64,000 nt of DNA from Talaromyces rugulosus (Eukaryota > Ascomycota > Eurotiomycetes > Eurotiales > Trichocomaceae): contig NC_049566.1 in assembly GCF_013368755.1 (NCBI RefSeq), positions 2,542,001-2,606,000 on the forward strand. The letters are read 5' to 3'. Positions 10,886-22,743 of the stretch are shown piece by piece; the first letter of the stretch is position 1, and every line of letters begins with the position of its first letter. Under the pieces are notes generated by a model. That model worked only from the letters and a program-made list of their open reading frames with translations, was not told the DNA's origin and did not search any database. A program made the position numbers and the translations under genes.

Positions 10886-12242
10886 ATCCAAATCGCGATA
10901 AAAACGTTATGGATCACCCACTGTTAAAATGATGTTTAGGAGAATGCGGGGGCTGGGAGTGTTTGAAGTTTCCGAGGCTGCATTGCCAAGTGCTACGTCT
11001 CTTATTCTTTAGACTGACTTAATGAGATGTTATTTTCGAAATTGAAGTTTTTATTAAACAAGCACATTTTTATATACGGTCTGATCTCTTTTCTTAACAC
11101 CTTCCCCGTATCTTGCCATAAACTTTAAACTATTAGGATAAAAATAACTGTTTGGGTTCGTGCAAGAGATTGGTCAACATTAACCTTGTAACGATAGCTG
11201 AAAATATGTTTTATTGCTCAAGAATCAATTAGAAAGCAAGGCAGACTTTGGAATCGTCGTTTTATTAGCATAGTGTCATATATGGTCATATAAGTTTGGA
11301 GATAATGTATGCTCTACTGTTTATATTTTTGCTATCACAGCTGCCTATTTCATCTGGGAGCTTCCGCGGTTAAAATACAACAGTCCTATACTCGTATTCC
11401 TATGGATATGGAAAAAATCATACATTAGTAGTATTTCCCAAGAACACGGACGATTGAAGGTGCGCGATAACCGCGTATAATCATATTTCTGAATTAGGAA
11501 GGTAGTTGTATCTGCGGGGAAATATTAATGCGATTGTGAAGAATACACAAAAATGCGAAGAAGTAAAACGTGGATGGGCCATTGGCGGGCTCCTCGCAGT
11601 CATCTGGGGTGTCGGAGCTCGCCGCTTTCTATTCTTGATATGCTAGGTGATTGGTCTTGCGGGTATTGTCATGTAGCCATAGCTGGCCAGGTCTTCTAGT
11701 TAGTCGGTCAAGATTTGATTGAGTGCAATTAGTAGTAGGCGTGGCTGTTCTACTAGGCCAGGCTCGGATGTTCGGAAGAAACAAGCACGCAAGAAAGAAA
11801 GATGTGACCCTATCATCAGCAGGATTCTTATCACGAGGAGACGATCAGGAGCATTAATGCAATCGGCTCTTGCAATTATTGGGCGTCGTTTCATGCGCGC
11901 CCGGATGTGTACCTGTATGGCTTGCAGATCTTGACTGAATCCGGTAAGACTAGGGTTACATTCCTATTTTAACACGACCACCTAGACAGCTTGTCTGACA
12001 TTTTCGAGTCGTAATAGGGTGCTGTTATTGTTTGTCATTGTCCAATTTAGAGCATGTTGGAGCATTAACAACGCCCTCCTAGTCGAATGACTTGTTGCTA
12101 TTATTCATCCCTTTCAGAGGGGACTCCGGTCCGATGCTACCTCAGAATAAGCAAATTTAAGCTATAAAAGCAAGCTTTTTTCCCCATCTTGTTTCTCATC
12201 CTGCCGATCAGTAGATCTTATCAGTCTATAGAATCAATAACA
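10886..12242. other. AT-rich intergenic region
   Basis: No gene supported. It contains the 5' flank of the NLR pseudogene and, at the right end, the promoter of the ribonuclease gene. The short frames near 11700-11934 lie opposite each other and show no family features. Confidence 0.55.
12163..12170 (+). promoter_or_regulatory. TATA-like box of the ribonuclease gene
   Basis: TATAAAAG lies 73 bases before the ATG at 12243, a usual distance for a fungal TATA box followed by a short leader. Assigned by position and consensus only. Confidence 0.5.
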
Positions 12243-12693
12243 ATGCAGATCAGTCAAGTGTGTTTTCCATGGGAATTTTATTTTGCCAACACCGTACTGA
12301 CGAATACAACAGATTGCCACTACCCTCTTCCTCCTCGCCAGCTCGGTGCAGGCTACCGCCATCATCAAGGCGCGTGCTAGCTGCGTTGAGACTTGCGGCA
12401 GCGTCTGCTACTGGCAGACCGACATTGACGACGCCCTGAACAAGGGCTACTCGGAGTACAAATCTGGCGGCGAGCTGGACAGCTACCCTCACACTTACAA
12501 CGACTACGAAGGCTTCGACTTCCCTGTCGACGGCCCATACCAGGAATTCCCTATTCTGAGCTCGTTCGAGGTCTACACTGGTGGCAGCCCTGGTGCTGAT
12601 CGCGTCATCTTCAACGAACAGGGTGACTATGCCGGCTTGATTACTCACACGGGAGCCAGCGGCGATGACTTTGTCGCTTGCACTTCTAGCTAA
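12243..12693 (+). CDS. secreted guanyl-specific ribonuclease (RNase T1 family)
   Basis: Secreted endoribonuclease that should cut single-stranded RNA after G. Two exons: 12243-12257 and 12313-12693, with a 55-base intron falling inside the signal peptide; 131 residues. The signal reads MQISQ then IATTLFLLASSVQATA. The mature part carries the T1-family marks: ETCGSVCYW near the N-terminus, SYPHTYNDYEGFDF (His40 region of RNase T1), EFPILSS (Glu58), SPGADRVIF (Arg77), THTGASG (His92), and a final Cys for the disulfide. All four catalytic positions are present, so activity is expected. It stands alone; the 3' neighbour is a convergent receptor-like gene. Confidence 0.95.
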
Positions 12694-13724
12694 GCTGGTC
12701 GCTTAACTGGTGCTAGGAGGAATCACGAAATGCGATCATTGTTTGATATGAAAATTGCATAAAACTCTTGTGAATAGGAGAAAAAAAAGTTTCACCGATC
12801 ATCTTCAAAGTTGGTTATACATTCATGCAGGCTTGCATTCCATAAATTTGGCCCTTGGGCGGAGCTTTTTATGTGTAGGTTTTACAGATGATGAACGATT
12901 GCGTAAAACTAATATCATGGCTTAAATTTATTTAACATTCATAGCTTAAACATTGGTGATTTGCAGAGAAATGGACACTTTATACCACTCAGTCCCATTC
13001 ATCACTCGGCAACGATATGCAGCAAGTGGCCATTGATATTATGTAGTTTCTACAAACTCAACCAATTTGTGATTCTTAGATGTAAAGCGAACAACCGGCT
13101 ATCTGGCTTAGAAGATGAACACGAGAACTTCGAAAGGAGCACTGGCAAATCGGAATCTTGATCTAACCCATACACTCTTTCTACAGAATCAATATTTGAA
13201 ATGACATATGCGGGCTACTAGTGAAATAGTAAATTCTCAAAAGTTTACAATGGTCTTTTAATAGACTATTTACGTTTCTATTATGAAGAAAGATGAGCCG
13301 GAAAAAAGCATATAGAAGTCACGAATTCACAAAAAACACTAAAGAGGCGACTACTCACCGTGTATCAACTCGCATCGTTGAAAGCGAGATCTAATAAAAG
13401 CAGCAGCACTGAAACGTCTGCCGTATTGACTATTGTGGACTATGGTTATAATAGCTTTTGGTTTCTTTAATTATCAGTGCGAACTTGGAATGGCTCGACT
13501 TTTAGCTAGTCGGTCATGCTAGAATATTTTCATAATTGATGGCAATCCACATATACATGTACAGGTGCCACAACAGCAGAAATTCTGGAATTAAACAATA
13601 TGATACAGTAAACTATAAACCAAAACACCGTAGCTATGCAAAATATAAACCTCTCCCCCTTTTTGAGAAGATTCTATGCCGAAAAGCGATAGATTATGAA
13701 CCGTTAATCATGATAAGTTGCCTG
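12694..13724. other. intergenic, AT-rich
   Basis: 3' flanks of two convergent genes. The one frame of about 66 codons (12961-13161) has no signal, domain or convincing codon use. Nothing else seen. Confidence 0.55.
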
Positions 13725-15445
13725 CTACTTCATATCAGCAACAGGCAAACTGGGTGTTGTGTTGAAACTGGTGGCGTATAAGGTATTGGTAGACACTTGG
13801 TGAAGAGGAAGTTGGTCTTCGGGATCAGTGGCAATGGCTGACGACGGAGATTGTTGTCTGGCTCGACCGTTCAACACGTCTATCCAGCCAGCGATCATGT
13901 CAAAGCGCATCACAATCAATATAGCCCAGATACCAGCTAGCTGTGTCATTCAAAAAATAATTAGAATAGATTTCCATAAGAGCAAGTGTGAAAAAGAAGT
14001 AAAAGGCCGAAATAAGGGGGTCAAGGAGGAATAACAAGAACTCACAGCAAGAAGAAAGAACGTAACCACGACAAGGTTTTCATCCGGACCCAGGTCTGAA
14101 AGGTATGACATGCACCGGTTTTTGTCACCGGAGGATACTATCAAGCATGAAACCCAATTGTCGAACTTTTCCGCGGGATCTCTATCCTCTACTCTCAGCA
14201 TCATAAAAATGACTGTGATGAGGGCAACATAAATCAAAACACCAAAAGCAGCGAACATGGGCCGCCACTGCATGCTGGTCAACAGTTTCTGAGTCGCAAG
14301 CGAGTTTCGGCGAGGCCCACCATGCCCTTCTTCTCCCCGCCAGGATCTGACTGATGACAGATGCGACTCATTGGTGTTATCATCATGGCATTCACCGTTC
14401 TCGTTGTTGCTGTTGCTGTTGCTGCTGCCGCCGCCACCGTCCTCATTGTTGTTTTCCTCGTTGTAGGCAGCAATTACTCGATCCTCCCACATTCCACGAA
14501 AGACATTCAGAAGGCAGTATCCAAGAGTCCAGACCTGTAGGATAAAACTGACGACGCCCATTCCCAGCAAAGGCATCCAGAACGTGACCCAGCCGTTGAT
14601 AGGGTTGAGATAGCACACCTTGCCCAGTTGGTAAGACGTGCCGGTGACACGTTGTTGCAAGGCAACCAGCAGGATAGTAAGCAGAAATATGCAAGTCAAC
14701 GACATGTATTTGAATTTCCTCCCGAGCTTTCGCTCCCAGACGACGATGAGGTGGAGAGACACGCTCCGAAAGAAGCCTGAAGTAGAGTTAATGAGAATAT
14801 GTGCGAGAAAGGAAAAAGGAATGGATTGGCACTCACAGCTTATGACGACAAGCCATACTCCAATGAATAACACCGTCGAAGTCGCCGTGCACATGCTGTC
14901 CGAGGAATTGTCGTTGGGCGTTATTTCATTGTAACATTGGTTAGGCGCCTTGGCCAGTGGCATCACGTATGCTACCTAAGGTGGTCGTTAATTCTGTGCT
15001 AGCAGGATTCCCAAACACAAAAAGATATTTCATACCGACAAGAACACAAATCCTACACCGGGAACAGTTGTCAAATAATGACGGGCCGTGTAGATTTTCG
15101 GCACGACAGCAAATGTGATCAGGAACAGCACCACTATCACCACCACAGCTATCCCACACCAGCCCGCAATATCTAGGTATTCCTCAAAGCCTGAGAAATT
15201 GTCTTAGTCACCTTTCTTTCTTTTTTTTTTTCGCTTTCGTATCGATGGATGCCGTTGATCTTACCGTCGGAGTACCTCCATGACGACCAAGGGCAGGGCA
15301 CGCAGCACGATACTGAGCCCGTGTCGAGAGCAAAGTCTCTACAGGACCGGCCCCATACGACTAATAAAGAAGAGACATTAGCATTGAGCGGCTCTTGTAG
15401 GAGTTTAGCCTTCCAACGTACATCCACCGACATCCGGAAAGGCAT
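13725..15445 (-). CDS. seven-transmembrane receptor-like protein
   Basis: Predicted plasma-membrane protein of a fungal G-protein-coupled-receptor-like family; ligand unknown. Five exons: 15445-15265, 15190-15036, 14975-14837, 14776-14046, 13940-13725; all joins close in frame, giving 473 residues. The N-terminus has the Cys motif SCCVPCPWSSWRYSD that I associate with this family, followed by membrane helices (VVVIVVLFLITFAVVP; GVGFVFLS with VAYVMPLA; STVLFIGVWLVVIS), the extracellular QCYNEITPND segment, further helices, a long hydrophilic Asn/Gly/Ser-rich intracellular loop (around 14300-14450, encoded by GTT-rich repeats), two last helices and a short tail. The exact N-terminus is uncertain: Met at 15445 or at 15433, or a further upstream exon. 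Family membership is from memory of similar fungal proteins. Confidence 0.78.
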
Positions 15446-16855
15446 CCCGTGCGAGAAATGGATGCGGACAGGTGAAATTTGTCAGGGTCCCATCCATATC
15501 CCAAGCTCACGTGCGTTGAAAACCATAGAGTACTGAGTAAAGAGCTCGTGATTGATGAATCCGAGGGAATGGGTTGGCGTTTCCCCAGTTTGATAATTAC
15601 GGAGAGGGCGATTCCGTCAATGCGAAATTCGATGGGCTCGTGCGCTGTTAATATACCATGCATGTCCTCGGGACGCGAAAAAAGTAGCTCGAAACAAGGG
15701 CAAAACAAAAAAAAAAAACAAAAAACAACGTTGGATCAAGCTTGCAAGTTTTGGGGAGGGGAAAATCGATTAATGTTCCCCCGGATCATCGCTCTCCAGT
15801 CCGCGATCAAATCATGAAGCAATGAGTACGCCTCGGTGGGGACAGGACCGTAATTTCTACACTTTAGTTTTCGTCTTGCCTGAAGTCTTGGTCTCTTGCA
15901 AGGGCTGATGCCAATAACCCGCTGACACATGCCACTCGTAGACTTACATTATTGCTCGACTTTGTGTGCGCGGTGGAGAATGACATTTGCATCTAGGCCA
16001 GTAGCCTTGCAGCAGCAAATCCTCGGTCGCCTCGTAATACTAATAATAACACTGCGTAATGGTAATGAGAACAACTTTCTCGTACCAAGTGGACGGAGTC
16101 TAGCAGGCTAGTGCTGAACGGTCTCAATCTAATCTCTGCACCCAATAGTCACGCGTCGTTCTCTCTCATGGATTCTGATCCCTACACTCGGCTAAACCCA
16201 GGGGGAAAAGGAACGAAGCCTTTTTAGCAAACTCTCAATTTCCGGTCGCTACTCATTGCCTAAATAGGAAAGCTTCGAACACAGCCGCGGTGGCAGTCTT
16301 ACCTGTTCTGGTAAGAGTTCAAGGGTCTCGCCCTCAACGATGCCCAAGCGTGTCCTGGCCAGGCTCATCGTACTACGTACGTGGAATCCCCTGGACAATT
16401 CCTATAATTTAACCTTTTTAAGGTACGGACTTAGTCAAAGCTAGCACTGGGGGTTGTTCGCTGTCGCACAATTATTCCAGCGCCCGCAGCCGTTGCTCAT
16501 CACGTGCTTTATTATACAAGGGTCAAGGAATAAAGCAATTATCTAGCAATTCCGTGGTAGATAGAATGATGTGCGTTTATTATTGCTCGGTGAGTCACCG
16601 ATTACTAAAGGATGCGGCTCGAGCTTCGAAGCTGCATTAGGAGTATTCCGGACGCTATTTATGCTTTTTTCACTATCACCATTTGACGATGTATCTTGGT
16701 CAATTACACCCTTTCTCAAACCAAGGATGTGCCTGTGCGCAGGGGGGCTTCAATCATTGATTTGTCGCTCATTTAAATCCGTCTAGGTTTTAGAGTATGC
16801 ATGTGAGTCGAAGATAACATTGAAATCAAATATCATGTTAGGAAGCCAATACATA
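15446..16855. other. intergenic region
   Basis: Holds the promoter of the receptor-like gene and the 3' flank of the monooxygenase. It contains an A/CA-rich tract near 15705-15725. The overlapping frames on both strands (15361-15930, 16571-16786) lack family features; I consider them chance. Confidence 0.5.
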
Positions 16856-18316
16856 TCAATCGGTCTCAAATTCCGTATACCGAGGCACTTTCTCCCCCGC
16901 CCTCCATTTATATTTACTTCCTGGATGATCTTCTGGGAGCCTCTTTGATCCAATGAAGACCTCTCGCGCAGTGGCACCTTCATTCTCCACGCTGTTTCTG
17001 AACAGCCCACGTCGTCGCAGCTCCGGAATCAAATATTCGGCGATGTCTTCGAAACAACCCGGATTTGTAATATGTACGAGGTTGAACCCGTCGACATCAG
17101 TTATGTCAACCCAACGTTCGATTTCGTCGGCTACCGTCGTTGGGCCCCCTATCAATTTTGCCTGCAGTCCGCCGACGCTCAAGTATTCGGCGATCGTCTT
17201 TTTTGTCCAGGGTTGATTCTCTGTTCCGGGCACAGTTGATGCCCATCGCCGAATCATAGACTGGATACGTGGCGAGTCTGTCACTAGAAAGTTCTCATCA
17301 TCCGAGTACTTGGATAGATCAACACCGGTCCATCCACCAAAGAGTGCTAGCGCGCCTTCGGAATCTGCATATTTCAGGAATTCCTCTCGCTTTGCCTTTG
17401 CTTCTTCGTCCGTTGCCGCTACAATTATATCGATTGCTAGCAGAACTTTGATGTGGCTGGGATCACGGCCCTCTTTCTTCGCAATGGCGCGAATGTTGTC
17501 GACGACTGTGCGCACTGCTTCGGGCACTTGACCTCCAACAAAGATAGCCTCTCCATGTTTTCCGCCAAATCCATTTCCTGCTTCAGAGACACCGGCCTGA
17601 AATAGAAAAGGAGTGCGCTGTGGGGAGGGCTCACAGAAGTGAGGTCCTGGAACTTCAAAATATTTCCCCTTGTGATGGATTTGTCGCACAGCATCATTCG
17701 CTATATAAATACCGGTTTCTCTGTCAGCAACCACAGCATCGTCGCGGAAACTGCCTTCCCAGAGCTTGTAGACTACTTCCATGTACTCGTGTGCAATGGC
17801 ATAACGCTCGTCATGGGGAATCTGTTCTTTAAGACCATGGTTTCTGGCCGCACTGTCAAGATACGACGTTACAATGTTCCATGCGACTCGGCCTTCACTA
17901 AGATGGTCGACGGTCGAGAACCGTCGAGCTAATGCATAGGGCTTCTCATAAGTCAGACTCGCCGTTACACCGAAGATGAGATTTTTCGTGACGGCGGCCA
18001 TTGCAGGGACGAGATAGAGAGGGTCATTGACCGGAAACTGTGCGCCTGCTGCCAATGCCGGTCCCACGTTTCCTGGACCTTTGTATACATCGTACGGACC
18101 AAGCGTGTCGGCGATGAACATGGAATGGAACCCAGCTTTGTCCAGCAACTGTGCGAGGTCTGTCCAGAACGAAAGCTTTTTGTACTGGTCTGTTTTGTTG
18201 CGTGGATGGCGCCAAAGCCCAGCAGCCTGATGACCGGGGGTGTTCATTACAAAGGCATTCAGGATAAGCTGCTTTTTAGGCGTTCCATTGTTTTGGGGGA
18301 GGACAGTGTCTGCCAT
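16856..18316 (-). CDS. FMN-dependent monooxygenase, NtaA/SnaA/DszA type
   Basis: Flavin-dependent monooxygenase of the bacterial-luciferase-like superfamily; relatives oxidise nitrilotriacetate, dibenzothiophene sulfone and similar substrates using reduced FMN from a partner reductase. Single exon, 486 residues, normal family length. Family marks: LILNAFVMNTPGHQAAGLWRH at the N-terminus, GFHSMFIADTLG, SEGRVAWNIVTSYLDSAARN in the centre, FLFQAGVSEAGNGFGGKHGEAIF, and a C-terminal DGFNLVHI with the PELRRRG tail. It is divergent to a sodium:solute symporter 602 bases away, suggesting uptake and oxidation of the same small N- or S-containing compound; the substrate is not readable from sequence. 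Confidence 0.93.
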   Translation of the reverse strand: MADTVLPQNNGTPKKQLILNAFVMNTPGHQAAGLWRHPRNKTDQYKKLSFWTDLAQLLDKAGFHSMFIADTLGPYDVYKGPGNVGPALAAGAQFPVNDPLYLVPAMAAVTKNLIFGVTASLTYEKPYALARRFSTVDHLSEGRVAWNIVTSYLDSAARNHGLKEQIPHDERYAIAHEYMEVVYKLWEGSFRDDAVVADRETGIYIANDAVRQIHHKGKYFEVPGPHFCEPSPQRTPFLFQAGVSEAGNGFGGKHGEAIFVGGQVPEAVRTVVDNIRAIAKKEGRDPSHIKVLLAIDIIVAATDEEAKAKREEFLKYADSEGALALFGGWTGVDLSKYSDDENFLVTDSPRIQSMIRRWASTVPGTENQPWTKKTIAEYLSVGGLQAKLIGGPTTVADEIERWVDITDVDGFNLVHITNPGCFEDIAEYLIPELRRRGLFRNSVENEGATAREVFIGSKRLPEDHPGSKYKWRAGEKVPRYTEFETD

Positions 18317-18918
18317 GTCGAATACTGTGTGTGTTGTGTGTAGTTGAAAGAACCTGAACAGTAGAAACCAGAGGGAAACGAGACTCGGTAGAACTTATAA
18401 GGGCTCTGCTTATTTGAAATTACCGGATCGGGCAAGAATTGCAGGGCTGCCCCGCTCTGTCTCGCCATCGCTTGTGAGCGGCACGTCATTTCACCGCAGC
18501 AGTCGCTTTCATTCGCGCATGTCTCGATTCATATGCTTCTCCTCTTGCTTGGCAAAAAAAGTTTGTTATTATAATATTATTGCTGCGTGGAGCTTCAGAC
18601 CCCGGCTTTACTTGTGAACAAATGGATTTCCTGCTAGTACTATTCCAATTGATATTATGGCAGTCCGATCGTCGGCCAGGCTGCATATAACGCAATAACG
18701 GCTGCTATCTGCGTGCTTCTACCTCGTGTTGCGTGAAGAGATACTTTGACGTCAACTAGGGACGTTTTGTCCTTCTGGGGGGCAAATTTTAGTCCATTGC
18801 GAGTATAAATATCAAATGCCGATGGAATGAAAAAAGGGGGAAAATATAATATAAAAAAAAACCGAAAACCGAAAATCGGGTGCATCTTTCACCACTGAAT
18901 AATCAAAACTCTCATACG
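18317..18918. promoter_or_regulatory. shared divergent promoter of monooxygenase and symporter
   Basis: A 602-base divergent region. A TATA-like TATAAAT lies at 18804-18810, 109 bases before the symporter ATG. Coregulation is inferred from the layout only; no operator is identified. Confidence 0.45.
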
Positions 18919-21199
18919 ATGTCGTCCCTCTCACTAGGTGTCGCGGGCGACACGCTTATTCCCCAGGGAACAGCGTACGGTCTTCTTATCGGTCTCGGTG
19001 TGCTCTTCTGCGGTGTAATTCTGGCCGCAGTCAAGATACAGAAAGTGTACCTTTCCGAAGACTCGGCCACTTCGGAGATGTTCATGGTGGCCAATCGAAC
19101 AGTAGGAACTGGATTAACGGCATCTGCTGTGTTTTCATCGTGGATGTGGATTAACGAAACGGTCTTTGCTGCGGCCATGTGCTACAAGTTTGGCCTTGCT
19201 GTCCCGATGGTGTGTTTATTTGGCCGTTTTTCCCTTTCTTCTTCTTTTTTTTTTTTTTCAATCCATAATATACATATAGTTCCCTGCTAACATAAAATGC
19301 CGTAAAGTGGTGGGGCTCAGGTCTCTGTTTCCAAATTGCTCTCATGGCGGCTCTCGGAGTGCTGGCTAAAATCAGGGTTCCGTATGCTCATACATCCCTT
19401 GAGATTGTTCGGCAGAGATATGGTAGGGTAGGACATATTGTCTACATCCTCTTGAATCTCGCCTGCAACATCTTCGGATGCGCGTCCATGATATTGACTG
19501 GCTCTCAATTGATTTATGGAGTTTCGGGTATGAATTTTGCTGCTGCCACAATTCTCATTCCACTGGGAGGTAAGCCATTCCGCAGTATTGTCTTCTTTTG
19601 GGATCAAATCTAATGGATATAATGTTAATTATAGTCGTGTTGTATACTGCCGTTGGGGGCCTTAAAGCGACATTCCTCACCGATTACCTCCACACATTGG
19701 TCGCTTTAATTCTCATCATCTTCTTTACCCTCTCAGTTCTAACAAACGACACGATTGGAGGACTAGGGGGGCTCTATGACAAAGTGACAGAGACTGCGGC
19801 GGAGAATTATATCAGTGGGAATTACCAGGGTTCCCTCCTGACAATGAAGTCCAAGCAGGCGATTATCTGGGGGCTTATTCTCAAATTTGGAAACCTTTCT
19901 CTCGTTGTTATGGACACTGCTTTTTGGCAAAAGTCTTTTGCAACCGAGGTCAATGCAACCGTTCCTGGGTACGATCTGGCGGCATTGGCTATCTTTGGAA
20001 TCCCCTGGGGTCTTGGAACAGTGATTGGATTGACGGGGCGAGCAATTCACAATACACCCATCTGGCCAACATATCCTGCCGAGTTCACCACGGCTGAAGT
20101 AAATGCTGGACTGGTGATGCCGTATGTGATAAAGGCGCTCATCGGTGACCAGGGAATAGTAGCCTTCTTTGTGCTTTTATTCATGGCTCTTACTAGCACT
20201 GTATCCTCTTCGATGATCGCCGTCAGCAGTATTCTTTCGTTTGACTTGTACAAAACATATATCAACCCGAAAGCATCGGACAAGCGTCTTGTCCGCGTCA
20301 GTCATATATCTGTTGTGATTCATGCCATATTTATCACGGCCTTCTCGATAGCTCTAAATTACGGTGGTGCCGACATGACCTGGATCGGCTACTTTCGACC
20401 CGTCCTGACATGTCCCGGGATCATTCCCCTAATATTCACTCTTTGTTGGGAAAAGCAGACACGTTTAGCCTTGATTCTTTCGCCAATTCTCGGATTTATT
20501 ACCGGGCTTGCAATTTGGCTTGGAACAGCATATCACCTATATGGCGAAATTAATCTGACTACAACCGAGGCTGGACCGCCCGCTCTGTACGGAGCTATAG
20601 GGTCGTTCTTCTCACCTGGGCTTTACTCTGTTCTTATTTCACAGTACAAACCATACTCTTTTGATTGGCGGGAGTTTTTACGCATTGAACTCGCCGATAT
20701 TGAGCCTGTTGAATCTTCTTCATCCTCGACCAGTCCGACAATTACTAAAGAGGACAAGGACAACAAATCGCAAACAACAAACACCATCGAGCCCATCTCT
20801 ACAACACCATCGTCCGACAAAACAGCCACCATAAAAACTCCTACCGTCATTCAGAATAGAGAGAAGCCTTTGATTGCGTCTTCGGCTATAAGCCTAGATG
20901 ATATTCAACATCCTTTCTCAAAGGAAACCCTCGCAGAACTTCACCGCTGGTACCGTATTGCTTGGATCGCTTGGATATTTATAGTACTCGTCACATTTGT
21001 CGCCTGGCCCATGCCACTATACCGGGACTATATATTCACCAAGACTTTTTTTAAGAGTTGGACTACCGTGGCTATTATATGGCAGTTTGTGGCTTTTTTT
21101 GCGGTCGTGGTGTTTCCACTCTATGATGGGAGAAGTCAGATTGTCAGGGGAGCGACGGGCGTTTGGGAAAGCTCACGAACGTATTTGAGCAGGAAATGA
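18919..21199 (+). CDS. sodium:solute symporter, DUR3-like (urea/polyamine transporter family)
   Basis: Plasma-membrane symporter of the SSS family; fungal members take up urea or polyamines with cations. Three exons: 18919-19209, 19308-19569, 19635-21199; the joins give WWGSGLCFQIA and [26 protein letters not shown], both matching family blocks. Thirteen to fifteen membrane segments are visible, with SSSMIAVSSILSFDLYKTY and the cytosolic region (about 20700-20900) rich in Ser/Thr/Glu before two last helices. Length (705 residues) fits DUR3 proteins. It shares a divergent promoter with the FMN-dependent monooxygenase. Substrate is inferred from the family only. Confidence 0.9.
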
Positions 21200-21588
21200 T
21201 TGATCAGTATTTTTTTATATAGAGTTAGAAATACGGTAACTACTGGAGGTAGTTATTGAGAGATTGTGGGTGGTTGGTTTCTGGATTAGTGCTTGCGGGC
21301 CCGCCGCTTTATGCCTCACCTGTGTCTCACACCTCCACGCCGGCCTCACTCGCTGCCATGTCATCGAAAACGCAGAAATGGTCAACTTTCCAGGATAGAA
21401 AGTATAGAATAGGCCAGCTGGCCATTTCATCTTTAAAATAAGGCCTACAGCTCCTCTATAGGTTCCTATAATTCCTATCTCTAGATATTTCTGCTTCTCA
21501 CTAGAGTCTTGACGTAGACCATTTACGAAATCGCACTGGATTGGATTGGAATCCACGCCGGAGCTCTCAATTTTGACACTAATATGCA
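21200..21588. other. convergent 3' flank
   Basis: 3' flanks of the symporter and of the SRPBCC gene. No gene seen. Confidence 0.6.
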
Positions 21589-22165
21589 CTAAGAAGAAGA
21601 CTGTTCAATGTCCTTCTTAAATGCCTCATTAAACTCATTCCACTGTTCTATTGACCATTTCTGCGTGTCCTTCCCAGGCCAGACCATCGTTACGAGACCG
21701 GTGAAGTATTCTTTTTGAATAAGAGTAGTGCCTCCCGTATTTACTTCGCTCGGCAAGAAGTAAAAATGATGTTTTCCGGATAGGATAAAGCCAAGTCCTG
21801 GAATAGTTCCATCCCACATAAACATCTCAGGGGAGTTTTCCTAGTAGAAGATTAAAATAAAGCCAACGTGGATATTTAAAACAGGAGAAACCTACACGAA
21901 CGATCGGAGAGAATTTGAATCCGTTGATGTTGACGTTGACGCGGTCTCCTTTCTTTAACTCGGTCTCCTTTTTGGCGGGGCCCTTGACTTCAATCTCCCA
22001 TCCCGTGGTCTTCTTAACACGAGAGAAGTCCAGGAACTGTCGATGGTTAGTTAGCAACTGTATTCACTCGCATAGATCTCAATCTGCTATACATACTGCT
22101 GCTCGGACAATCTTTGGCGAGGCTGCGATCTCAATTTGTGCCGAGATGGTAATGGGCTCGAGCAT
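21589..22165 (-). CDS. SRPBCC (START-like) small protein
   Basis: Small cytosolic helix-grip protein of the polyketide cyclase/dehydrase (SRPBCC) fold, which binds hydrophobic ligands; no reaction is known for this one. Three exons: 22165-22097, 22036-21896, 21840-21589, giving 153 residues. It opens with ITISAQIEIAASPKIVRAA followed by FLDFSRVKKTTGWEI, the usual first strand and helix of the fold, and ends with the long C-terminal helix WNEFNEAFKKDIE. The start at 22165 is the first Met and lies just before the conserved strand. It is divergent to a Zn2Cys6 regulator, which might control it. Confidence 0.85.
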
Positions 22166-22743
22166 GATTATTTAAAAAATAGCACTGTGTAGAAAATCCA
22201 AAAAGGTTTGCTTTAGCATATGCTGCGAAGATGATATTCAAGTGAACCACTTATTCGAATTAGAGCATCTTGTCAATGCCACTGCCGCCACTACTTATAG
22301 GCATATCAATTATCCCCCGGGGGCGTAAGAAGGTGCCATGACAACCACATCTAAGAATAAAACGTCTTGTAGGCAAGAATTCGCGATACGCCCGGAACAG
22401 TAGCTCGGACTGGGGACATATCATTCCTTATTCGGGACTCAAGTTACCCCGTCCGCTTTTTGGTTGAATTCTACGAAATTCCATATATGGTCTGATATCA
22501 AGACGTGTCGTGTAAAAGTTATGACCTAAGGGTGCAATCCAATCGCGAATAGTTGCCAACATATGTGGGGTCATCTCAGCCAACCAATCATATCATAACA
22601 ACTATGTCTCCACTTATCTATCTAGACACTGGACTGGTTGAATAATGTGTACCCACCAACTATATCGGCTTGACTCAGAGGTAGGATCCTGTGATTCTTC
22701 TTCATTTTCAGTTCACAAAACCCGCTGATTTGTAACCCGCGAG
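22166..22743. promoter_or_regulatory. divergent promoter region (SRPBCC gene / Zn2Cys6 regulator)
   Basis: A 578-base divergent region; a C/G run (CCCCCGGGGG) lies near 22314-22323. No specific site can be assigned. Confidence 0.4.

Noticed and set aside
15361..15930. overlapping frames on both strands upstream of the receptor-like gene
   Set aside because: They conflict with each other and none has a domain. A true 5' exon of the receptor may hide here but cannot be fixed.
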